Part shown: in pieces, positions 9,184 to 15,904 of the stretch
Layout of the letters: every line of letters starts with the position of its first letter
How positions within the stretch are numbered: position 1 is the stretch's first letter
Translations under genes and position numbers: made by a program
From: Anaerolineae bacterium
GTDB lineage: Bacteria; Chloroflexota; Anaerolineae; Aggregatilineales; Phototrophicaceae
Direction: 5' to 3'
DNA: 35,260 nt
Assembly: GCA_022843745.1 (NCBI GenBank)
Contig: JALHNB010000067.1
Span: forward strand, 1-35,260
The notes under the pieces: generated by a model
Database searches by the model: none
What the model was told of the DNA's origin: nothing
Seen by the model: only the letters and a program-made list of their open reading frames with translations

Positions 9184-9618
9184 ATGAGCAGCATCTTTGC
9201 CCGACTACTCGAAGAAGGCGGTAAACAACAGCAGCAGTTGAAGCAGCTTGTGGCCGAACCGAAAACGGAAGCAGTGGTATTTGAAAAGCCAGAAAGTGAC
9301 AGCACGACAGCACGACAGCAAGCTGTCCAAACAGCGCCACAGCATGACAGCACGCTGTCACGACAGCACGACAGCACCCATGAATACATCGCTTCCTTTC
9401 TCCATGCTAGGGCGCAGAACAAAACGACTCTCCGGTATCCCCAAGCGCTGATGAACGAATTGGATGAGGTCATCTACCAGTGTAAAAAGACCTACAAAGT
9501 GAGCCTTTCAAAAAATGAGATTTTCGTTCTAGCTTTGGGTTACGTCATGGGAGATTTCAAACGCCACGCCACTCGCAGTGAGTTATATAAAGAACTCATC
9601 CAAGACAAAGAAAAATAA
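9184..9618 (+). CDS. Small protein with RHH-like C-terminus, carrying an iteron array in its gene
   Basis: The protein has 144 residues. Residues 1-38 are charged and Q-rich (KQQQQLKQL). Residues 39-66 are a Ser/Thr/Gln/His linker encoded by the 8-bp repeat array B. Residues 75-140 resemble a ribbon-helix-helix domain: strand KTTLRYP, helix QALMNELDEVIYQCKK, turn, helix SKNEIFVLALGYVMGDF. It starts 3 bp after the ATPase stop. RHH proteins usually bind short tandem sites as dimers or filaments (omega, ParG, CopG), so it is the obvious candidate to bind arrays A, B and C and to regulate or segregate the element. That role is inference. The RHH assignment rests on pattern only, not on a profile hit. 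Confidence 0.6.
   Translation: MSSIFARLLEEGGKQQQQLKQLVAEPKTEAVVFEKPESDSTTARQQAVQTAPQHDSTLSRQHDSTHEYIASFLHARAQNKTTLRYPQALMNELDEVIYQCKKTYKVSLSKNEIFVLALGYVMGDFKRHATRSELYKELIQDKEK
9298..9377. repeat. 8-bp iteron array B (10 units), inside a coding region
   Basis: Ten contiguous 8-bp units start at 9298, 9306, 9314, 9322, 9330, 9338, 9346, 9354, 9362 and 9370. Six are direct GACAGC, two are inverted GCTGTC (9322 and 9354), and two are degenerate (AACAGC, CACAGC). The phase never slips. Because 8 is not a multiple of 3, the translated linker shows a loose 8-residue period (DST, ARQQ, QHDST). Bases 9306-9336 are identical to 9646-9676 of array C. Confidence 0.92.
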
Positions 9619-9629
9619 CCTTTTGATTT

Positions 9630-9693
9630 GCTGTCACGACAGCATGACAGCACGACAGCAAGCTGTCCAAACAGCGTGACAGCCTGACAGCAA
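9630..9693. repeat. 8-bp iteron array C (8 units)
   Basis: Eight units start at 9630, 9638, 9646, 9654, 9662, 9670, 9678 and 9686. Five are direct GACAGC, two are inverted GCTGTC (9630, 9662), and one is degenerate (AACAGC at 9670). It begins 11 bp after the stop of the RHH-like gene and ends about 43 bp before the first hairpin of the structured region. A 31-bp stretch is identical to array B, implying duplication or strict site conservation. Confidence 0.9.
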
Positions 9694-9736
9694 TTTACCC
9701 CTTGTATCCATCTTTTCCTCGTGTTGTAAATGACTG

Positions 9737-10560
9737 ACTTGCAGTTCGCTGCAAGTGGAACGCCACCATCACGGCGAACGAGTGATGGCCGACTGACCGA
9801 AGCAACCAACCGACGATGAACCGTTTCTCAAGTCTTTACACACTTGAGATAAGGAAGTGCGAAAGCATTTCCGAGGACACCTCACGCGATTTGATGCGTT
9901 GTATCGAAATTGAAAAAACGATGCGACGCATCGCGTAGGAAGCATCAGAGGGAAGGGAAGCGAAGGGAGGGAAGGATACCGAAGGAAACTCCAAATGCGC
10001 AGAGCGCATTTATAGGAGAAAGGCGTTTACCACTTCATTTTGAGGTGTATTTTGCTATGCCTAACGCTACGACTAGGCTAGTCGTAGTCTCGGACTGGAA
10101 TAGTCCAACCTCGAAAATACAATACCCGTGGCTTTGTCGGGCAGGGTACTCGCATCCCGCCTCGGTCTCGCCTGGAATTAGGCGAGCTTCGGCACGGATC
10201 ACTTCGACCCCACCGCTCCGCATCCACCACCCCGTCGGCCTTTTGGAAGGACACCAAAAGCCCGACTACCCACCCCGCCGTCGCCAGCCACACGCAGAAA
10301 GATTCTGTAGGGAGTAACGTGTGTCTGTGGCTGGCGGTTCCCTCGTTCTGCTTGATCCCGACAACCCTGAAAAGTACGCTTGGGTTGCCGGGGCAGAACA
10401 TCGGCGGACGCGGGCGGGGTGACGAAATACGCGCCACCCGCCACGCTCGGTGTGGGTAGTCGGCCTACGGCGCGACGGGGTGTTCCGCCTGACGGCGGGG
10501 CGAATGGCCTTCGGCCAAAAGATGTTGGCGAATATCGAGGTGGGTAGCCCAGGGGAGACA
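9737..10560 (+). ncRNA. Candidate large structured non-coding RNA (about 0.8 kb)
   Basis: There is no credible protein here, but perfect stems occur throughout. Examples are 9737-9756 (8 bp, UUCG loop), 9766-9788, 9826-9849 (8 bp), 9853-9872 (8 bp, GAAA loop), 9884-9936, 9989-10018, 10067-10087 (9 bp), 10092-10106, 10167-10186 (7 bp), 10234-10266, 10282-10336 (11 bp) and 10345-10399 (17 bp with mismatches). A 12-bp long-range helix joins 10262-10273 to 10452-10463. The UUCG and GNRA loops read correctly on the + strand, giving the likely sense. A purine-rich segment (9937-9990) lies in the middle. Size and setting recall GOLLD/ROOL-type ornate RNAs of mobile elements, but I do not recognise a family. 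No group II domain V or RNase P core was seen. Ends are approximate and no promoter was found. Confidence 0.7.
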
Positions 10561-10664
10561 CCGCCGCTTTATCAGCCGTTTACTAGATTACCAACAATGG
10601 ATGAATGACCTACAGTAATCTGCCTACTTGACTCACATTATCTGTTTGCTAGACTCATAATAAT

Positions 10665-10988
10665 ATGAACTCGGCTCTTCGAAACTCATCGTTTTTGAGG
10701 TTTCGGCTCATCACGGCTTGGATGGGGTTTGCCACTGCCTACACACTCTATGGTCGTGAGGCTGACCTGCAACGTCTCGTTGCGTGGGCGACGCGCAAAC
10801 GCCTGTCTCAACCGCGTCAAATGTATGAAAATCGGCTCACTGAAACACAGATGAAGCTTTCCCATATGCAAATGCACTCGCCCCAAATTCTCGCTTTGGC
10901 GCGTTTGTGTTATACGATTACTGATTGGCTGTTTCCGCCTCCCAAGTATCCACACAAGGGAAGCGCAAGCGGATACAGACAAGGGTAA
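10665..10988 (+). CDS. Hypothetical protein, 107 residues
   Basis: I do not recognise this ORF. It starts with ATG at 10665 just after an AT-rich stretch (TTGACT at 10628-10633, CATAATAAT at 10656-10664) that could hold a promoter, though the spacing is poor, and there is no clear ribosome site. The sequence is rich in Arg, Leu and aromatic residues, with a hydrophobic segment LITAWMGFATAYTLYG near residues 16-31 and probable helices after it (QRLVAWATRKRL, ILALARLCYTITDWLF). It ends in a basic, low-complexity tail. It lies between the two structured RNA regions and could be a real small element protein or chance. The 104 bp before it hold nothing else I can identify. Confidence 0.35.
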   Translation: MNSALRNSSFLRFRLITAWMGFATAYTLYGREADLQRLVAWATRKRLSQPRQMYENRLTETQMKLSHMQMHSPQILALARLCYTITDWLFPPPKYPHKGSASGYRQG

Positions 10989-11049
10989 GTTGCATTTTAA
11001 GAATAAAACGACCTACACTATGACATAACAAAACACGAAACTATCAAAC

Positions 11050-11178
11050 GCCCCCGATTAAGTGCTGAAACACCAATCGAGGGCTAACCCATCACGCTGG
11101 GCTTAGCAGTATGAGAGGCTGAAGCGATTCTAGCTATTTCAGTCGTCAATTGCGATTCCCAGCAGTTGGCGACTTTTT
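11050..11178 (+). ncRNA. Chain of four hairpins ending in an intrinsic terminator (small RNA or leader)
   Basis: Four stems follow each other: 11050-11084 (CGATT with AATCG plus outer GCCC pairs), 11083-11107 (GCTAACCC with GGGCTTAGC, one bulge), 11119-11142 (CTGAAGC with GCT...TTCAG) and 11141-11174 (AGTCGTCAA with TTGGCGACT, 9 bp). The last is followed by TTTTTATTTT, a good intrinsic terminator. No ORF is present. It could be an independent small RNA of the element, or the attenuator of the operon that begins at 11217. Adjacent stems share a base or two, so exact borders are soft. Confidence 0.5.
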
Positions 11179-11216
11179 ATTTTAAGGCAGCTTATATCTT
11201 GTCTGGAAAGGAGAGT

Positions 11217-11465
11217 ATGAATGATCGAACCCAACTTGCTTTATTTGATCTGCCACTCAAATCGAAGGAGAAGACGAGCCATATTGTTTATATTCCCCCA
11301 TCCCTTGAGATCGTAGATAAATATGCCTACACCGTCTGTCGAATATACAAAGAACAATTTGGAACAAACTGCACGACAACTGAGTTTCTACAAGGATTTC
11401 GTGCCTTTGTCCGAGCAGTCGTGAAAGCCAAAGCCAATCAGTTAAACAAAGGAAAAACAATATGA
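11217..11465 (+). CDS. Small RHH-like protein upstream of the recombinase
   Basis: This is an 82-residue protein starting at the ATG at 11217, with AAAGGAG at 11207-11213 just upstream; the frame is open further back but without a ribosome site. After a polar N-terminus (LALFDLPLKSKEK), the segment SHIVYIPPSLEIVDKYAY, a second helix and TTTEFLQGFRAFVRAV resemble a ribbon-helix-helix fold. The layout matches the C-terminus of the 9184-9618 protein (strand, PxxL, long helix, tyrosines, EF/EI helix), so the two may be distant paralogs. Its stop overlaps the recombinase start as ATGA, so it is co-translated and may act as a regulator or directionality factor. Function is not known from the sequence. 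Confidence 0.55.
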   Translation: MNDRTQLALFDLPLKSKEKTSHIVYIPPSLEIVDKYAYTVCRIYKEQFGTNCTTTEFLQGFRAFVRAVVKAKANQLNKGKTI

Positions 11466-13243
11466 AGCGCAAATCATCAGACCGTAGTTCACCAAAGCGA
11501 AGTGTTGCCCTCTGCTATATCCGATTATCATTTACCCGCGATGCAGATGACACAAACAGTCCAGATCGCCAACGCGCCAACATTCAAGTTGTATGTAACA
11601 AATATGGTTGGACACCCGAATGGTATGAAGATGTAGGAGGTCACAAATCTGGCAGATATGAGAAAAACCGTCCCCAATGGCTAGCGCTTAAAGCCCGCTT
11701 GGGTGACCCAGATGTCATTGCCTTAATTGCCAATGATCTTTCTCGCCTTCATCGCAAAGGTTGGCGAGTGGGCGATCTCATCGAATATCTCAACGAATGT
11801 GGCGTGAATTTGGTGCTTGCAGCCCCAGGTCGAGAAATTGATACCACGACCATGAAGGGCAGGATGTTTCTTCAGTTTGGTGCAATTGTTGATGAATACT
11901 ACGCTGAAGACATTTCCCAACGAGCCAAAGACAATATCGCCTATCGTAAAGGTCAGGGGAAGAGTATTGGCATGACGCCTTTTGGGACAATTCGCAATGC
12001 AGACGGCTATCTTACCAGAAGTCCCGAAGGAGCTTGGGTACTTCCGAATGGTTCGTTGGTTGCTGGGACGATGACTGACAATCCACCGCAAGAGGGTGCC
12101 ATCTGGCGTAGCTACTATGAAGCAGCAGAGCAAATTTTAAGGCTGTATGCTACAGGAGGATATGGTCTTGAGAGAATTGCTTATCAACTCAATAACGATG
12201 GATGGGCATTTCGGGATCGTACAGGCACACCACGACCTATTAATCGCGACGATGCCCGCAGAGTGATCGCCAACTGGTCGGAATATGGTGGGATGCGTGT
12301 TGACCGCAAAGCCAAAGATCGTCCAGCCTATGAAAAATACAATGTAGATGAGCTTCCTTTGCGGAGTGACCGTGCTCTTTTCCCACTTGAACTGATCCGA
12401 GCCGTTGCCAAAGTTCGGCAGGAGCGGACAATGAAACCTATTGATCGCGGGGAGAAACTGATTTCGCATCCCTATCCCTTGAGTGTCATCACCTACTGTG
12501 CTCATTGTGAAAATCAGGCACGAGAAAAAAATCAACAGAATTTACGCACTACATTAACCGGAAGAACTGAACGGGATGGAACACGACGATATCGTCACCG
12601 CCGTGGCGTCAATTGTGGCTGTATCAACCAATCCGTTGAGTCTCAGATATTGGAGCAGGACTTCAGCCGCCTTATTAAATTACTTACGGTTACTCCTAAA
12701 GCGCTTGCTCTCATGCAGCAGTTAGCACGCGAGCTTAAACAGGGAAATGGCAATGGAAAAAGCAAAGAGGATGTGGAACGTGAAAAGCAGGAAGCCATTG
12801 CTTTGTGCAGAAGGCGTATTGATGCTGCCGTGACACTCTTTGGCGACGGAATGATTAATAAAGACGACTATCGTAGACGTATTGAGGCCAATGAGCGCGA
12901 GATAGTCCGCTGGGAAGCCAAAACGAGTGGAGATGAGCAAATTGCGATAGAGCTAGCCATGTGTATGGAAGCCATTGATCGTTTAAGTCGATTATGGGAT
13001 GCAAGCACGGATGAAGACAAACAAGGAATAACCCGCAGTTTGTTTGAATACATCGTCTACGATCTAGATAGACATCGGATTTTGAGTTTCCGACTCAAGT
13101 CATGGGCAGATCAATTCGTTATCTTACGTGGCAAACTCTATGAGGATGAGATCATATCGTACACAAAAGAAAATTCCGCAACGGTTCAAGGTTTGCGGAA
13201 TGTTATGCCCCATAGGGAATTCGAATCCCTGTTTTGGCCTTGA
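11462..13243 (+). CDS. Large serine recombinase (site-specific integrase)
   Basis: The protein has 593 residues. The resolvase catalytic domain fills residues 14-165, with the likely nucleophile S23 in CYIRLS, followed by SPDRQRANIQ and the conserved NDLSRLHRKGW segment. A recombinase domain (about 170-340) includes GKSIGMTPFG and the repeated-region signature RIAYQLNNDGW. A zinc ribbon (CAHC ... NCGC) and a coiled-coil region (about 430-510) follow, as in large serine integrases that insert and excise phages and elements. The ATG overlaps the previous small gene. The last 12 codons and the stop run into the 3' half of the tRNA-Glu gene on the other strand, which suggests integration there. 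No matching half-site was found at the other end within the window. Confidence 0.93.
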   Translation: MKRKSSDRSSPKRSVALCYIRLSFTRDADDTNSPDRQRANIQVVCNKYGWTPEWYEDVGGHKSGRYEKNRPQWLALKARLGDPDVIALIANDLSRLHRKGWRVGDLIEYLNECGVNLVLAAPGREIDTTTMKGRMFLQFGAIVDEYYAEDISQRAKDNIAYRKGQGKSIGMTPFGTIRNADGYLTRSPEGAWVLPNGSLVAGTMTDNPPQEGAIWRSYYEAAEQILRLYATGGYGLERIAYQLNNDGWAFRDRTGTPRPINRDDARRVIANWSEYGGMRVDRKAKDRPAYEKYNVDELPLRSDRALFPLELIRAVAKVRQERTMKPIDRGEKLISHPYPLSVITYCAHCENQAREKNQQNLRTTLTGRTERDGTRRYRHRRGVNCGCINQSVESQILEQDFSRLIKLLTVTPKALALMQQLARELKQGNGNGKSKEDVEREKQEAIALCRRRIDAAVTLFGDGMINKDDYRRRIEANEREIVRWEAKTSGDEQIAIELAMCMEAIDRLSRLWDASTDEDKQGITRSLFEYIVYDLDRHRILSFRLKSWADQFVILRGKLYEDEIISYTKENSATVQGLRNVMPHREFESLFWP

Positions 13244-13278
13244 GAGGGCCACGTCCTAGGCCTCTAGACGAATGGGGC
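13206..13278 (-). tRNA. tRNA-Glu (CTC)
   Basis: Read on the - strand, the acceptor GCCCCAT pairs with ATGGGGC, with A as discriminator. The D stem is GTCT/GGAC. The anticodon stem is TGGCC/GGCCA with loop CTCTCAA, giving anticodon CTC. The T arm is AGGGA-TTCGAAT-TCCCT. CCA is not encoded. Length is 73. Its 3' half overlaps the end of the serine recombinase gene on the + strand. Confidence 0.97.
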
Positions 13279-13356
13279 TAGGATATTGCTGAGTGACTTA
13301 AAAACACCACTCACCCATGCAATTCTATCCAGAAGCCCCCAAAACGCAATAGTCAA

Positions 13357-13989
13357 CTACTCGACTTTCTCATCCTCCGGTGTGAGCCAGTAGTTCCCAC
13401 CACCCCGTTCACGTCGCATGAAGCCAAAATCGATCAGACTACGACGCAAAACTGCGTAATCCTCGTGGAATTGGGTCAGGATTGTGTTAATTTCTTTCTC
13501 GTTGTAACGCATCCCCGGCTCAAATTTGGTCGATAACCACCGCAGGATCACCAGCAATTTTTTATCTTTCGTCGGAAATTGAGTCAGCCGTTCATTCTTT
13601 GTGTAATCGCGCAAGACTTTCTTATCGGCATCATCCCAGTCGAGTGCGTCAATCCAGGCATGATCCGCTGCCTTTGTCTCAGGCTCAGTCGGTATTGCTT
13701 CGATATTTGCCGCGTAGGACTTGAATTTCGCCAGACGTATCTCGTTGATACGATAAAATCGTTGATTACCTGCCATTCGAAGCCGCAGCAGCCCGGCGCT
13801 GTGCATCTTGCTGACATGATGCGAGATGGTCGGCTCGGAAAGTTCCAGCAAGCCCGCCATCTCCGTAACCGTACATTCCCGCTGGCTCATTAAACCCAGC
13901 ATCGTCAAGCGTTGTTCGTCTGCCAATGTTTTGAGCAAAATTAGCAAATCGCGCTGTTGTTCGGTATCCATCTCAATCACCTTAGCCAT
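13357..13989 (-). CDS. ArsR-family regulator with C-terminal DUF2087 domain
   Basis: The protein has 210 residues. Residues about 12-95 are an ArsR-type winged helix: LKTLADEQRLTMLGLM, the recognition region LSEPTISHHVSKMHSAGLL and the wing RMAGNQRFYRI. No metal-binding CxC of the classical arsenic sensors is visible. Residues about 132-203 match DUF2087 (RLTQFPTKDKKLLVILRWL, then YNEKEINTIL and VLRRSLIDFGFMRRERGGGNYW), a domain often attached to such regulators. The gene is read away from hem genes and towards the tRNA. Its start codon lies inside an inverted repeat that also covers the -10 box, so it probably represses itself. The 78 bp between it and the tRNA hold nothing recognisable. The ligand is unknown. 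Confidence 0.88.
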   Translation of the reverse strand: MAKVIEMDTEQQRDLLILLKTLADEQRLTMLGLMSQRECTVTEMAGLLELSEPTISHHVSKMHSAGLLRLRMAGNQRFYRINEIRLAKFKSYAANIEAIPTEPETKAADHAWIDALDWDDADKKVLRDYTKNERLTQFPTKDKKLLVILRWLSTKFEPGMRYNEKEINTILTQFHEDYAVLRRSLIDFGFMRRERGGGNYWLTPEDEKVE

Positions 13990-14040
13990 AATTCGATATT
14001 TATCTAATTTGAATTATATCGAATTAGTTTATGGTGTCAA
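13989..14040 (-). promoter_or_regulatory. Consensus promoter with overlapping inverted-repeat operator
   Basis: On the - strand, TTGACA (14035-14040) and TATAAT (14013-14018) are perfect -35 and -10 boxes 16 bp apart. An 11-bp inverted repeat, TAATTCGATAT at 13989-13999 and ATATCGAATTA at 14016-14026, overlaps the -10 box and reaches the start codon. It is a likely ArsR-type autorepression site. Confidence 0.8.
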
Positions 14041-14067
14041 GAAAAATATGATTTCAACGGGTGGTTT

Positions 14068-15123
14068 TTAATGCCTCTTTTCAAGCCACCCTACCGCATC
14101 TTTCGCAAAATAGGTCACGATCATATCTGCGCCCGCGCGTTTGATGCTGATAAGGCTTTCGAGCGCACAGCGTTCCAAATCCAGCCAACCGTTCGACGCC
14201 GCCGCGTGGAGCATCGCATATTCGCCACTGACCTGATAGGCCGCCGTCGGCAGGTTAAAAGTTCGCCGCACCTCTTTTAAAACGTCCAGATACGGCAGCG
14301 CGGGCTTGACCATCAGCACATCCGCACCTTCTGCCACATCGAGCGCCACTTCTTTCAAAGCTTCGCGAATATTGGCTGGATTCATCTGATACTGGCTGCG
14401 ATCTCCAAACTGCGGTGGGCTTTCGGCAGCTTCACGAAAAGGGCCGTAAAATCCGCTGGAATATTTGGCGGCATAACTCATGATGGTCACATGCTGAAAC
14501 TGATTCGCGTCCAGCGCCGCGCGAATGACCCCGACCATGCCATCGACCATGCCCGAAGGCGCAATAATATCTGCGCCAGCCTGTGCATGAACCACAGACG
14601 CGCGACCCAGCAGTTCCAGGGTTGGATCATTTAAAAGATAGCCATGTGGCAGATTGTTAGTGTAATGTTCGTTATCGGGGGTATTGATGATGCCGCAATG
14701 ACCATGATCGGTATATTCGCAGAAGCACATATCGGAAATCACGACCAGATCAGGCGCGATGTCCTTAATCGCACGGATTGCGCGTAGGATGATCCCGTCA
14801 GGATTATAGTTATCGCTGCCACAAGCATCTTTCGTTTCGGGAATGCCAAACAGGATCACCGCCGGAATTCCTAATGCGACGATACTGGGGATTTCAGCTT
14901 TCAAACGATCTATCGACCACTGAAATTGACCGGGCATGGAGCTAATCGGCTGCTGAATATTATTGCCATGTCGGATAAAAAGTGGATATATAAAGTCCGA
15001 CGGATTGAGTTCGGTTTCCTGTACCATGCGGCGCAAATTGGCATTCAGCCGCAGCCGCCGGGGGCGCACTGTCGGCACAGGGATTTCAGAAACCTGCGTT
15101 TGATCTTGTTTTGTTTTGAACAT
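14068..15123 (-). CDS. hemB: Delta-aminolevulinic acid dehydratase (porphobilinogen synthase)
   Basis: HemB condenses two molecules of 5-aminolevulinate into porphobilinogen in the cytoplasm. The 351-residue protein is of normal length with a TIM-barrel pattern. The catalytic zinc cysteines are in [14 protein letters not shown]. The two active-site lysines are in [16 protein letters not shown] and [12 protein letters not shown] (Schiff base). The allosteric/metal region RSQYQMNP is present. It follows hemD with a 38-bp overlap (the hemD stop is at 15086), so hemC-hemD-hemB are one operon. hemA and hemL are not in the window. Confidence 0.97.
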   Translation of the reverse strand: MFKTKQDQTQVSEIPVPTVRPRRLRLNANLRRMVQETELNPSDFIYPLFIRHGNNIQQPISSMPGQFQWSIDRLKAEIPSIVALGIPAVILFGIPETKDACGSDNYNPDGIILRAIRAIKDIAPDLVVISDMCFCEYTDHGHCGIINTPDNEHYTNNLPHGYLLNDPTLELLGRASVVHAQAGADIIAPSGMVDGMVGVIRAALDANQFQHVTIMSYAAKYSSGFYGPFREAAESPPQFGDRSQYQMNPANIREALKEVALDVAEGADVLMVKPALPYLDVLKEVRRTFNLPTAAYQVSGEYAMLHAAASNGWLDLERCALESLISIKRAGADMIVTYFAKDAVGWLEKRH

Positions 15124-15904
15124 CGTGCCTCAATTCTGAATCAAAATAATGCTCAAGCGCCATCACCAAACCTGAAATCGTGTGGTCGTCTGGCATCACT
15201 GAAACGATAAATCCATTCTCGCGGGCAGCGCTGGCTGTTTTCGTACCGATACAGCCAACGCAAATTTGTTTCAGCAACGAGATATTGCCGTCTTCAATTT
15301 CGAACCGCGTCAGCAGATTTTTGACGGTGGATGGGCTGGTAAATGTTACGGCATCAACATCGCCGGATTTCAGCAGCGCGGGCAGATTCACACCGCCGCT
15401 GCCGACAACGGTCTGATACGCCTCAACAGTGACGACATTCGCACCCGCTGCCTTGAGCATTTGCGTCAGCACCTCATCTGCAAGCGCCGACTGCGGGAGC
15501 AAAATACGCGCACATGGCGCAAAATGCAACGTATTTGCCATTTGGTCAGCCGTATAAATATCGGGAATAAAACTGACCTCTAATCCAAGCAAGCGCCATG
15601 TGATTTCTGCCGTCGCTGGCCCAACCGCAGCGGTTTTAAGCGCAGGCAAATTTATCCCAAGTGTCGTCAAGCGATCTGCGACAGCTTGTACGGTGTTTGT
15701 GCTGGTGAGTACCAACCAGTCGAAAACACCATTTGCGGCATCACGCAAAGCAGAATCGAAGGGCGCAGAATCTTGCGGCGGTGCGATGTCGATACAGGGA
15801 TAGGCCAATGGAACAGCGCCCTGTTGGTGCAGGAGTTCTTCAAATTCTGACGATTGGTGCAAAGCGCGTGTAATCACAATTCGCTTGCCGTCTAAGGCGC
15901 TCAC
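15086..15904 (-). CDS. hemD: Uroporphyrinogen-III synthase
   Basis: HemD closes and inverts ring D of hydroxymethylbilane to give uroporphyrinogen III. It has 272 residues from a GTG that overlaps the hemC stop (GTGA). The two-lobed HemD fold is recognised from [20 protein letters not shown] at the start, [15 protein letters not shown], a TVEAYQTV hinge, [15 protein letters not shown] and [17 protein letters not shown] near the end. The family is poorly conserved in sequence, so the call also leans on its place between hemC and hemB. The 3' end overlaps hemB. Confidence 0.92.
   Translation of the reverse strand: MSALDGKRIVITRALHQSSEFEELLHQQGAVPLAYPCIDIAPPQDSAPFDSALRDAANGVFDWLVLTSTNTVQAVADRLTTLGINLPALKTAAVGPATAEITWRLLGLEVSFIPDIYTADQMANTLHFAPCARILLPQSALADEVLTQMLKAAGANVVTVEAYQTVVGSGGVNLPALLKSGDVDAVTFTSPSTVKNLLTRFEIEDGNISLLKQICVGCIGTKTASAARENGFIVSVMPDDHTISGLVMALEHYFDSELRHDVQNKTRSNAGF

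Noticed and set aside
9850-10560. Group II intron (the stretch GTGCGAAAGC at 9857 resembles an intron start)
   Set aside because: No domain V with its AGC triad and GAAA loop, no reverse transcriptase, and the stretch is one arm of a local GAAA hairpin.
9737-10560. RNase P RNA, tmRNA or an omega RNA of IscB/TnpB
   Set aside because: Conserved RNase P and tmRNA blocks were not seen, and no IscB or TnpB gene is in the window.
9910-10561. ORFs of 107-135 residues on both strands in the GC-rich gap
   Set aside because: They have proline/arginine-rich low-complexity sequence, no ribosome sites, and overlap perfect hairpins; the region looks like RNA.
5225-13278. Self-targeting spacers or a second attachment half-site matching tRNA-Glu
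   Set aside because: By eye no spacer matches other parts of the window and no second copy of the tRNA 3' part was found; an exact search would be needed.
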